Below, one piece after another: positions 1 to 6,236 of a stretch of 8,927 bases of DNA. This stretch comes from Solirubrobacterales bacterium (lineage in GTDB: Bacteria; Actinomycetota; Thermoleophilia; Solirubrobacterales; 70-9), in contig JACDBR010000279.1 of assembly GCA_013694825.1 (NCBI GenBank), positions 1 through 8,927 of the forward strand, given 5' to 3'. A program made the translations under genes and the position numbers. How positions within the stretch are numbered: the first letter of the stretch is position 1; each line of letters begins with the position of its first letter. The notes beneath the pieces are model-generated. The model did no database searches. It was not told the origin of the DNA and worked only from the letters and a program-made list of their open reading frames with translations.

Positions 1-43
1 GGTCCCGTCGGGCCTGGGTCGCGGCCTGCGATCCTGGCACAGA

Positions 44-382
44 GTGGACTACTTCGACGATCTGCCCGACACCCGCACGAGCCTCCGAGGCACCTCACCC
101 GAGGGCGATGAGGTGTGGCTGATCCGCTCGATCTCGCAGAAGCTCTACACGTGTCCCGGATGTCGAGGGCGGGTCGAGGTCGGCGCGGAGCACGTGGTCG
201 TCCAGACGATCGGTCGCGCCGGCGGGACCCGTCACGCCCACTGGCACCGAGGCTGCTCCGACGGCGTCCTGCTCGGCCTGCGAGGCGTACGGCGCGTCCC
301 CGCCGGTGAGTCGCGTCGCGATCGGCTCGAGGCGCGCGGGCGCAGGCCGGTGGGCAGGCGCGACCGGCGACGGCCGCGCTGA
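44..382 (+). CDS. Small putative zinc-binding protein (CxxC...HWHxxC)
   Basis: A 112-residue protein of unknown function. What is visible is a CPGC motif at residues 37-40 followed by HAHWHRGC at 64-71, so C37, C40, H68 and C71 could hold one zinc. The last 30 residues are rich in Arg and may bind nucleic acid or be disordered. The layout recalls short actinobacterial proteins often labelled 'ATP/GTP-binding protein' without functional support; that comparison is from memory. The GTG at 44 is the first start inside the window, but the frame stays open to the left edge and there is no clear ribosome binding site, so the true start may lie upstream. The next gene begins 18 nt after the stop. 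Confidence 0.6.
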   Translation: MDYFDDLPDTRTSLRGTSPEGDEVWLIRSISQKLYTCPGCRGRVEVGAEHVVVQTIGRAGGTRHAHWHRGCSDGVLLGLRGVRRVPAGESRRDRLEARGRRPVGRRDRRRPR

Positions 383-400
383 GCCTAGACTTCGCCGACG

Positions 401-884
401 GTGCAGGAGCTGCTCGCGATCGGCTCCGAGGGTGCTCGTCTCGAGCTTCGAGCTGAGTGGTGGCGGAGTCCGGGTACCCCGTACCTCAACGTCGACTACG
501 TCTGCGACGCCTTCCCGTTCGCTGGATCGTTCGCCGACGCCCTGCTGGTCGAGGACCTGCAGGGCTGGATCGACGCGCTCGCCGGCTTCGAGGCGCCCGG
601 CGTCCTGACCCTCGGCGGCGACCGGGCTGCCAAGACGCTCCTGATGATCGACCGGATGGAGCGCGAGCCGCACCTCTGGGCGGTCGAGGTCGAGGTCCTG
701 CGAAGCGGCGACGATCCATGGCCGGCGATCCGCTACCTGATTGATTCAGAGCGAGCAGCCATTCGCCGAGCGCTCGATCCGCGCCGCGGAGGCCCTGCTC
801 GCCGAATGGCCCCCCGGCGAGCCTCACAGCGAGGTCGACCTCAGCGGCTACGGGCCGCAGCCTCACTCGCCCGAGGGCGAGTAG
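401..884 (+). CDS. Hypothetical protein, frameshifted by a GATT duplication
   Basis: No firm family. The GTG start at 401 opens a frame giving about 113 residues of acidic, strand-rich sequence (WAVEVEVLRSGDD near the end), loosely like WapI/DUF6228-type small proteins; I hold that comparison weakly. At 739-746 the sequence reads GATTGATT. Removing one GATT joins the first part to a second frame that continues ...AAEALLAEWPPGEP... and stops at TAG 882-884, giving a 159-residue protein. The unshifted frame turns into Arg-rich low-quality sequence and reads straight into the FKBP gene. A TAGACT hexamer at 386-391 could be a -10 element for a nearly leaderless mRNA. The next gene starts 11 nt after the repaired stop, which suggests co-transcription. 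Confidence 0.55.
739..746 (+). repeat. Tandem 4-bp duplication (GATT x2) causing a frameshift
   Basis: Two adjacent copies of GATT. Deleting one restores a continuous reading frame across the hypothetical gene at 401-884. It fits a slippage mutation or a sequencing/assembly error. Confidence 0.6.
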
Positions 885-895
885 CGTGCCGGCGC

Positions 896-1285
896 ATGGC
901 AGCCAACGAGAAGCCCCAAGTCGAGGTGCCCGCCGACCAGGCGCCGTCCTACCAGCTCGAGGTCGAGGACCTGACGCTCGGCGACGGCGACGAAGCGGCG
1001 CCGGGCTTGGCGGTCGAGGTCCACTACGTGGGGGTCTCGTGGTCAAACGGCGAGCAGTTCGACGCCTCCTGGGATCGCGGCCAGACGTTCAAGTTCGGGC
1101 TCGGCAAGGGCCAGGTGATCGAGGGCTGGGACCAGGGCGTCGCCGGAATGCGGGTCGGCGGCCGCCGCCGGATCACGGTCCCGCCGATGCTCGGCTACGG
1201 CAAGCGCGGCGCCGGCGGGGTGATCGGCCCCGACGAGACTCTCGTCTTCATCGTCGACCTGATGGGCGTCGGCGCCATCAGCTGA
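896..1285 (+). CDS. FKBP-type peptidyl-prolyl cis-trans isomerase
   Basis: A 129-residue single-domain FKBP that catalyses cis-trans isomerisation of Xaa-Pro bonds and assists protein folding. No signal peptide is visible, so it is probably cytoplasmic. The domain covers about residues 20-126. Residues matching the FKBP active-site pocket are HYVG (Y44), QFDAS (F55, D56), F67, QVIEGWD (V74, I75, W78), GYG (Y101) and the final strand TLVFIVDLMGV. The length fits a minimal FKBP. The ATG at 896 is chosen because the domain starts soon after it, and because the longer frame reaching back to 401 exists only through the upstream frameshift. It lies 11 nt after the repaired end of the preceding gene. 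The region of the canonical flap Ile-Pro-Pro reads VIGP here. Confidence 0.93.
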   Translation: MAANEKPQVEVPADQAPSYQLEVEDLTLGDGDEAAPGLAVEVHYVGVSWSNGEQFDASWDRGQTFKFGLGKGQVIEGWDQGVAGMRVGGRRRITVPPMLGYGKRGAGGVIGPDETLVFIVDLMGVGAIS

Positions 1286-1300
1286 GTCGCTGAATGACTC
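1284..1300 (+). terminator. Short hairpin starting in the FKBP stop codon
   Basis: GAGTC (1284-1288) pairs with GACTC (1296-1300) around a 7-nt loop. A nested outer pair, GGCGTC (1265-1270) with GACGCC (1301-1306), could enclose it. No T-run follows, so termination is a guess. Confidence 0.3.
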
Positions 1301-1331
1301 GACGCCGGAGCCGGCTCGGGACCTAGGGGCG

Positions 1332-1766
1332 ATGCGCAATTCCTGGATCCTTCTGATCGGCGTCTGTCTAGTGGTCGCGGGCTGCGGCGGTGAGAGTCCG
1401 GCCCCCGAGTCCGACGAGGAGGAGATCGCGGCGGCATTCGAGCGCTACAAGGACGCGACCGCCAGCGGCGACGCCCGTGCCCTCTGCAGCGAGGTCTTTC
1501 CGCCGCGGAGCATCGGCGGCGGCCCCGTGCCGAACCTCGACCAGCTGATTCGCGACTGCGTCAGCGGCTACGAGGAGTCGGGCAGCCCGGCAGACCCCGC
1601 GGTCCGCCGGCAGGTGCTCGGCGAGATCGACGTCGAGGGGGACCGTGCTCATGCGCCGGTCACCGACGGGCCCTACGAGACTGCCCACTTCTTCCGTGAC
1701 GGCGGTCAGTGGTACCTGCGCACTCTCAGCGCAGTCGACGTCAAGCGCTCAGATCCGGACGGCTGA
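1332..1766 (+). CDS. Small secreted lipoprotein, SnoaL/NTF2-like possible
   Basis: A 144-residue probable lipoprotein. The N-terminus has a short charged start, a hydrophobic stretch (about residues 5-16) and a lipobox VVAGC with C18 as the lipidation site, followed by a Gly/Ser/Pro/Glu-rich linker. Mature residues 35-140 include AAAFERYKDATASGDARALCSE and a C-terminal GGQWYLRTLSAV, the pattern of NTF2/SnoaL-like lipoproteins common in Actinobacteria, which usually have no known enzymatic role. C51 and C76 might form a disulfide; this is inference. The start is ATG 1332; AGGGG ends only 2 nt before it, a poor Shine-Dalgarno spacing. Its stop lies inside the 3' end of the convergent monooxygenase gene, an 18-bp overlap. 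Confidence 0.8.
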   Translation: MRNSWILLIGVCLVVAGCGGESPAPESDEEEIAAAFERYKDATASGDARALCSEVFPPRSIGGGPVPNLDQLIRDCVSGYEESGSPADPAVRRQVLGEIDVEGDRAHAPVTDGPYETAHFFRDGGQWYLRTLSAVDVKRSDPDG

Positions 1767-3231
1767 CGGCTTCGAGGGCTCAGGGCTCTCGAAGTGGTAC
1801 TCGGACGGGTCGACGCTGCGGGTCGCGCGCTGGTACTCGAGCATCAGGCCGGGCCAGTTGCCGACCACCCGGCCGTCGCCATCCTTTCGATACCAGCTCT
1901 CGCACTGGGTCCAGACCGAGTTGCCGAGCCGCTCCTGGAGCGCTGCGCTCGAGCTCGCCTGGACCTCCGGCCGGACGCTCATCGAGCCGCCGCCCGCGCG
2001 CCCGAGCGCGCGCAGCGCATCGACCACGTAGCCCGCCTGGGCTTCGACCATGACGATGATCGAGCCGACCCCGAGGTTCGTGTTCGGCCCGTAGAGCATG
2101 AATAGGTTGGGAAACCCGGCGACGCTGATCCCGAGGTGCGCTTCGGCGCCTTCCCGCCAGGTCTGCTGGAGCTCGACCCCCTGCTCCCCGTGGACCGCCA
2201 GCGGGGCGACGAACTCGTCGGCGCGAAAGCCGGTCCCGTAGATGATCGTGTCGGCCGGCCGCTCGATCCCGTCCGAGGTGACGACTCCGGTGGCGCTGAG
2301 CCGGGCGATCGGGTCGGTGACGAGCTCGACGTCGTTTCGGCGCAGCGCCGGAAGGTAGGCGGAGCTGAACAGGATCCGCTTGCAGCCGAAGGCGTAGTCG
2401 GGCCAGACGCGGCGACGCAGCTTGCGATCGCCGCGAAGCTGCCAGCGCATGAAGCTGGTCGACCAGGTTCGCAGCGCGGGCTTAAGCGCCGGGAGCCGCG
2501 TCAAAGCCAGCGTGAAGGCCTCCATGAATGTCCGGATGCCGGCACGACGAAGCCTCTGCAGCCCAGGCACGCGCTCGATCGCGCGGCGGACGGAGTCGGG
2601 GTAGGCCAGGTTGCGACGCGGCAACATGTAGGGGGCGGTGCGCTGGTAGACGTCGACCTGCGCGGCGCTCTCGGCGACGTGGGGGACGAACTGGACGGCG
2701 CTGGCGCCCGTGCCGATCACCGCGACGCGTTGACCACGAAGGTCGTGGTCGTGGTCCCACTCGGCCGAGTGGAAGCTCCGTCCCGCGAACTCGTTCATGC
2801 CCTCGAGCGGCGGCAGCGAGGGACGCGAGAGCTGACCGCATGCGAGCACCAGGGTCTCGGCCTCGAGCGTCTCGCCGCCGGCGGTCTCGAGCCGCCAACG
2901 CTTCGGGTCGTCGAGCCAGGTGGCGCGGTCGACCTCGACCCCCGTGCGGATGCGGTCGAGAACCCCGTGGTCGGTCGCGACGCCGTGCAGGTAGTCGTGG
3001 ATCTCCGACTTGGGGCGAGCACGGCCGCGACCAGTCGCGGCGCTGGGCGTAGGAATAGGAGTAGAGGTAGGAGGGCACGTCGCAGCAGGCCCCCGGGTAG
3101 GTGTTCTGGCTCCACACCCCGCCGAGCTCGGGATTGCGCTCGAGGATCGTGAATTCCTCGAAGCCGGCCTCGCGCAGCGCGACCCCCATCGCGATGCCGC
3201 TGACTCCCGCGCCGACTATCGCGATTCTCAT
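1749..3231 (-). CDS. Baeyer-Villiger-type flavin monooxygenase, one frameshift
   Basis: An FAD/NADPH-dependent monooxygenase of the class that inserts oxygen next to a ketone or oxidises soft heteroatoms; the substrate is unknown. After repair it has 493 residues, normal for the family. The FAD Rossmann motif GAGVSG is at 7-12, then LGGVWSQNTYPGACCD. The type I BVMO fingerprint FxGxxxHxxxW reads FAGRSFHSAEW at 148-158, the NADPH Rossmann motif GTGASA is at 173-178, and a late GTGF motif sits in YGTGFRADEF. Near residue 73 the frame breaks at a G4 run on the + strand (3012-3015). Dropping one base gives CSPKSEIHDYL, matching the usual '.SPQPEI..YL' with no gap. Start ATG 3231 has AGGGAG 8 nt upstream. 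It is convergent with the lipoprotein gene. Confidence 0.88.
1770..1794 (+). terminator. Hairpin 3 nt after the lipoprotein stop
   Basis: CTTCGAG (1770-1776) is an exact inverted repeat of CTCGAAG (1788-1794), and GG/CT bases inside can extend the stem to about 10-11 pairs including wobbles. It lies within the end of the opposing gene's coding sequence, so it could stop transcription from either side. No U-tract follows. Confidence 0.4.
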
Positions 3232-3239
3232 CGCCCTGG

Positions 3240-3245
3240 CTCCCT
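3240..3245 (-). promoter_or_regulatory. Ribosome binding site of the monooxygenase gene
   Basis: AGGGAG on the minus strand, 8 nt before the ATG at 3231. It supports that start, which sits just before the FAD-binding motif. Confidence 0.6.
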
Positions 3246-3256
3246 GATGCAGCTCC

Positions 3257-3484
3257 TCACCCCGCCATCGAAGCAGAGCCCCGGGGCGCCCGCTCCGATG
3301 CTCTCCGCTGGCTGCAGGAGCCGCGCAACGCGCGCCGCACCACGCCCGGGTGGCGGCCGATCTTCGGCCCGAGCTTGAAGCCGAGGAACGTAAGCGCGAG
3401 CCAGGGCCGGAGATGCGGCCGGATTCGCCGTATGCGCCCACCCTCCGCCAGCTCCGGGAGCCCGCGGTTCGTCAGCCGGTGGGA
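3257..3484 (-). other. Coding-like stretch without a start, abutting a tRNA gene
   Basis: Between the tRNA 3' end and the monooxygenase gene, one minus-strand frame is open for 75 codons with strongly GC-biased third positions. It contains a hydrophobic/basic stretch WLALTFLGFKLGPKIGRHPG. There is no ATG or GTG in frame; the only upstream GTG lies inside the tRNA T-arm. The stop is 25 nt before the monooxygenase ATG. It could be the C-terminal remnant of a gene cut off at the tRNA, the end of another frameshifted gene, or chance in GC-rich DNA. I do not recognise the family. Nothing else supportable is seen in this 250-nt gap. Confidence 0.3.
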
Positions 3485-3558
3485 TGGGCCGGGGTGGACT
3501 CGAACCACCGCGCGACGGATTATGAGTCCGCTGCTCTAACCAGCTGAGCTACCGGCCC
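3485..3558 (-). tRNA. tRNA with CAU anticodon (elongator Met or Ile2)
   Basis: A 74-nt cloverleaf. Acceptor arms GGGCCGG/CCGGCCC give 7 pairs, the D-stem is GCTC/GAGC, the anticodon arm is GCGGA-CTCATAA-TCCGT, the T-arm is GGTGG-TTCGAGT-CCACC, and the discriminator is A. The anticodon CAT is read from 3522-3524. It lacks the three consecutive G-C pairs and the position 1:72 mismatch of initiator tRNA, so it is elongator tRNA-Met or the lysidine-modified tRNA-Ile that reads AUA. CCA is not encoded. Confidence 0.92.
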
Positions 3559-3566
3559 GCGGTGGC

Positions 3567-3572
3567 GATTAT
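3567..3572 (-). promoter_or_regulatory. Possible -10 element of the CAU tRNA gene
   Basis: CATAAT on the minus strand, 8 nt before the tRNA 5' end, a rare AT-rich hexamer in this DNA. No convincing -35 is seen, and the implied leader is only about 2 nt. Confidence 0.35.
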
Positions 3573-3668
3573 GCGGCGTCGGCGGAATCCTGCAGCCGAG
3601 GAACCGAGGCGCAGCCCGCAAACTCGGCCGAACGCGTATGGCCCGACCGGCCCAGCACTACGGGCTCG

Positions 3669-3703
3669 GGGCGCTCTCGCCCTGAGCCGCGAGTGCCGGC
3701 TCA
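3669..3703 (-). terminator. Two tandem hairpins at the end of the P450 gene
   Basis: On the minus strand TGAGCCG (3703-3697, beginning with the P450 stop TGA) pairs exactly with CGGCTCA (3689-3683) around a 7-nt loop. It is followed at once by GGGCG/CGCCC (3682-3669) with a 4-nt loop. There is no U-tract, so this would be a GC-hairpin terminator of the kind proposed for actinobacteria. The other ~100 nt up to the tRNA hold only its likely promoter. Confidence 0.42.
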
Positions 3704-5068
3704 GGCCTGGGCGGCGGCCAGCGAGCTCCCGGCGCCGGCGGGCTCTGCGCCTGGCCTCACCACCACCGAGGCTCCGCGCGACGGCGTCAGCGTGATTGCC
3801 CGCCGGCGCGCCGGCTCGAAGCTGGGCTCGGCAGGCTCGAGCTCGACCGACATGACGACCGCCCCCAACACGCGCTTCATCTCGAACAGCGCGAAGCTCG
3901 CGCCCAGGCACCGCCGGACCCCGCCGCCGAACGGAATCCAGTTGTAGGTCCCGGGCGAGACGCCGAGGAAGCGCTCGGGCCGGAAGGCGTGCGGGTCGGG
4001 ATAGAGGTCGTCGCGGCGGTGGACTAGGTGGATGCACGGGACGACGCGTGTCCCGGCCGGCAGCGTGTGGCCTCCGAGCTCGACCGCCTCGGTCAGCTTG
4101 CGGACGACCACGTGGAGAACGGGCCTGACCCGAAGCGTCTCCTTGATCACGGCGTCGAGGTAGTCGTCCTCCTCGCCGGCCGCGACCTCGGCCCGCAGGC
4201 GATCGAGCTTCTCGGGATGGCGGACGAGGCGCTCGAGCGACCACGACAGCGCGGTCGCGGTGGTCTCGTGGCCGGCGACCAGCAGCGTCACGAGCTCATC
4301 GCGGAGCTCGTCGTCGCTCATCGGGCTGCCGTCCTCGTGACGGGCCGCCAGCAGCAGCGAGAGGATATCGTCGCGCTCGGAGAGGTCGCCCTGGCTCCGG
4401 CGCTCTGCGATCTCCTCGGCTATCAACTCGTCTACCGGCGCGATCTGGCGCCGTACGATTGGCAGCCTCGCGGCCCGATGCGGTCCGATCAGCGCCAGCA
4501 GCGCCCAGGTGCTGGCATCCGTGCTGTGCTTGAGCATCCGGCGCAGCCGCACTCGCATCTCCTCCAGGCGCGCGCCCTCGACGAAGCCAAAGACCGCCTT
4601 CAAGATCACCTCGAGCGTCACCGCCTGCATCCGTGGCAGCAGCTCGAACGGCTCGTCGAAGGGCCAGCGCTCGATCTCCTCGCGCGCCGCGCGGTCCATG
4701 ATCTCGCCGTAGCGCTGCATCCGCTCCCCGTGAAAGGGCGGCAGCAGCAGCTTTCGCTGGCGCATGTGCGGCTGATCGTCGAGCAGCAGCACCGAGTTGG
4801 GACCGACGACCGGCAGCAGGATCTCGTTGCCCTCGCCGGCGTGGTAGACGGCCGGATCGCCGGTGAAGACCTGCTTGACGAGCTCCGGGTCGGCGAGCAT
4901 CACCCAGTTGCCCTCCTGGGCGATGCGCAGGGTGAACATGTCGCCGTAGCGCGCCCGGCAGCGCTCGAGGAAGGGCCCGCCCCGGGTCGCCCAGCCAAGC
5001 GTCTGAATCAGCCGCGGATAGCGCGGGCCCGGCGGCAGGCCGGCCGACTGGTCGCCTCGCTGGAGCAC
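3701..5068 (-). CDS. Cytochrome P450 monooxygenase
   Basis: A 455-residue soluble haem-thiolate monooxygenase; the substrate is unknown. The N-terminus has the proline-rich LPPGPRYP hinge and no membrane anchor. The I-helix oxygen-activation motif AGHETT is at about 265-270, the K-helix ExxR (ETLR) at about 310-313, the meander PERF at about 364-367, and the haem-binding loop FGGGVRRCLG at about 380-389 with C387 as axial ligand. All key residues are intact. The style resembles the CYP110/CYP135/CYP138 group of bacterial P450s more than typical soluble CYP105/107; this is from memory. Start GTG 5068 is the only plausible one; longer versions overlap the upstream gene and encode poor sequence. 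A ferredoxin or reductase partner is not in the window. It lies 46 nt after the lipoprotein gene on the same strand. Confidence 0.95.
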   Translation of the reverse strand: MLQRGDQSAGLPPGPRYPRLIQTLGWATRGGPFLERCRARYGDMFTLRIAQEGNWVMLADPELVKQVFTGDPAVYHAGEGNEILLPVVGPNSVLLLDDQPHMRQRKLLLPPFHGERMQRYGEIMDRAAREEIERWPFDEPFELLPRMQAVTLEVILKAVFGFVEGARLEEMRVRLRRMLKHSTDASTWALLALIGPHRAARLPIVRRQIAPVDELIAEEIAERRSQGDLSERDDILSLLLAARHEDGSPMSDDELRDELVTLLVAGHETTATALSWSLERLVRHPEKLDRLRAEVAAGEEDDYLDAVIKETLRVRPVLHVVVRKLTEAVELGGHTLPAGTRVVPCIHLVHRRDDLYPDPHAFRPERFLGVSPGTYNWIPFGGGVRRCLGASFALFEMKRVLGAVVMSVELEPAEPSFEPARRRAITLTPSRGASVVVRPGAEPAGAGSSLAAAQA

Positions 5069-5075
5069 GCGGGCA

Positions 5076-5111
5076 GCTTCGCAGCCCTCAGACCCGGGCG
5101 TCGAGCGAAGC
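5076..5111 (-). promoter_or_regulatory. Hairpin between the lipoprotein and P450 genes
   Basis: GCTTCGC (5111-5105, minus) and GCGAAGC (5082-5076... reading as 5076-5082 on +) are exact 7-bp inverted repeats with a 22-nt loop. The structure fills the 46-nt gap, starting 3 nt after the upstream stop and ending 7 nt before the P450 GTG. It could be a terminator or attenuator, or fold over the P450 translation start. No standard Shine-Dalgarno site is seen; the nearest GAGGG sits in the loop. Confidence 0.35.
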
Positions 5112-5114
5112 CGG

Positions 5115-6116
5115 CTAGCCCTGGGCCCCGTCGAGTGCCGCCTCGAGCTCTGCGGCGCTGAAGGCACCTTCGATCCGCGTCGAGACCCGGCCCTCGGCGT
5201 CGAGCACGAAGAGCCAGGGCTCGGTTTGGAGGCCGAACTCCCGGACTGGTGGGCGCGTGCCCTGGTTCGGGTTGTTCTCGACGTAGATCTCCTGGTGGAT
5301 GTAGGCGGCGTCGTCGGGGCGCTCGGCCTTCACCTCCTCAGCGATATCGACGACCGGGCCGCATACCTGGCTCATGCAGAGCGCCGGGGTGGCGAAGAGC
5401 AGCGCCACCGGCTTCTCGCCGATCACGTCCGCGAGGTCAACGTCGTGCATCGTTCCCGGCGGCACGCGGGTGTCGATCTCGGCGATCTCACCGACGTCAT
5501 CGGTGGTCTCGGTGTGCGCACTCGGCGCCATCTGGCCGACGTCGGGGATCGGGCCGTCCTCGCCGACGGTGATCGTGGGAACGATCGAGACGAGATCCTT
5601 GTCGCCCTGGTCGATCACGGCGGCCAGGTCGTAGCTGCCGGCCTCGGGCAGCTCGACGTCGGCGACGTAGACGGTCTTGGCCGAGTCCGGATCGTCGGAC
5701 GTGGTGCGAGCAACGAAGGCGGCGTCGGTCTCGAGGCTCTCGACCGCGGCGGGGAACGGCCCGAGCACCTTGCCGTCGCCCTTGGAGGGAGCGGCATAGA
5801 TCGCGATCTTGGCGTCGGGGACCTGGCTACCGTCGACGTTGAAGACGCCGAGGCTGAGGCGGTTCTCGCCGGGGGTAAAGACGGAGCTCGCCGGACTGAC
5901 GATGATCTCGTTGGTCAGCTCGCCCTCGGAGAGCAGCGAGTCGAGGTCGTCGGGGGCGTCGGGGAAGTCCGAGGCGGAAGCGGCGGGGATCGAGGCGATC
6001 TCGCCGCCATCTGAGGCGGAATCGGAGTCGTTGCAGGCCGCGAGCAAAGCTGCGGTCAGCGCGAGGACGGCCAGCGCGGCGAAGCCGGGGGGGCGCCTGT
6101 GGTGGCCCGAGTCCAT
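5115..6116 (-). CDS. Lipoprotein with thioredoxin-like domain and C-x4-C motif
   Basis: A 333-residue probable lipoprotein. A basic N-terminus (HHRRPP) leads to a hydrophobic helix (about 11-27) and lipobox LLAAC with C28 lipidated, then an acidic Ser/Asp linker. Residues 65-185 form a strand-rich Ig-like region (NEIIVSPASSVFTPGENRLSLGV) ending in PTITVGEDGP. Residues about 220-333 look thioredoxin-like: KPVALLFATPALC, a helix, EIYVENN, a probable cis-Pro at TEP (P300), WLFVLDAEGRV and a C-terminal helix. The usual CxxC is replaced by C247-MSQV-C252. Function is unknown; extracytoplasmic thiol-disulfide or electron transfer is possible by inference. Start ATG 6116 is preferred over ATG 6125 because AGGA lies 8 nt upstream. 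It is divergent from the SDR gene and followed by the P450 gene. Confidence 0.82.
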   Translation of the reverse strand: MDSGHHRRPPGFAALAVLALTAALLAACNDSDSASDGGEIASIPAASASDFPDAPDDLDSLLSEGELTNEIIVSPASSVFTPGENRLSLGVFNVDGSQVPDAKIAIYAAPSKGDGKVLGPFPAAVESLETDAAFVARTTSDDPDSAKTVYVADVELPEAGSYDLAAVIDQGDKDLVSIVPTITVGEDGPIPDVGQMAPSAHTETTDDVGEIAEIDTRVPPGTMHDVDLADVIGEKPVALLFATPALCMSQVCGPVVDIAEEVKAERPDDAAYIHQEIYVENNPNQGTRPPVREFGLQTEPWLFVLDAEGRVSTRIEGAFSAAELEAALDGAQG

Positions 6117-6124
6117 CCGGGGCA

Positions 6125-6128
6125 TCCT
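6125..6128 (-). promoter_or_regulatory. Ribosome binding site choosing ATG 6116
   Basis: AGGA on the minus strand lies 8 nt before ATG 6116. For the alternative ATG at 6125 it would have no usable spacing. Confidence 0.45.
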
Positions 6129-6180
6129 AGAGAGAGCCAACCCGCGCTCCACTGAGGGAATCCTTAGGTTCGGGGCCGGA

Positions 6181-6186
6181 TATAGG
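6181..6186 (+). promoter_or_regulatory. Possible -10 element of the SDR-glycosyltransferase unit
   Basis: TATAGG in an otherwise GC-rich 120-nt divergent intergenic region, about 50 nt before the SDR start. No clear -35 is seen. No equally good -10 is visible for the opposite gene. Confidence 0.28.
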
Positions 6187-6225
6187 GTGCTGCCGCTGTG
6201 GCCGTCGCGAGGCGGAGTACGAACG

Positions 6226-6230
6226 GGAGG
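6226..6230 (+). promoter_or_regulatory. Ribosome binding site choosing GTG 6237
   Basis: GGAGG, 6 nt before GTG 6237. It favours that start over the in-frame GTG at 6198, whose extra 13 residues (Arg/Gly-rich) precede the Rossmann fold and are not typical. Confidence 0.65.
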
Positions 6231-6236
6231 GGTGGC

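Noticed and set aside
401..1285. A 294-residue fusion of a hypothetical domain to FKBP
   Set aside because: The join depends on the GATT duplication; the linker is Arg-rich frame-shadow sequence, and each part makes a better separate protein.
3012..3015. Programmed ribosomal frameshifting in the BVMO gene
   Set aside because: No slippery heptamer with a downstream pseudoknot is evident, and such regulation is not known for this family; an indel is simpler.
2136..3152. Long + strand open frame (338 codons)
   Set aside because: It lies opposite the BVMO gene and is Arg/Gly/Asp-rich without motifs, a shadow of GC-rich codon bias.
4028..5161. Long + strand open frame (377 codons)
   Set aside because: It is antisense to the P450 gene, whose motifs are complete, and has no recognisable domain.
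5069..5167. Longer P450 N-terminus starting at 5167
   Set aside because: It would overlap the lipoprotein end and adds 33 Ser/Arg-rich residues before a normal P450 start.
5226..6014. + strand open frame (262 codons) rich in Gly/Val/Asp
   Set aside because: It is antisense to the thioredoxin-like lipoprotein; low-complexity shadow.
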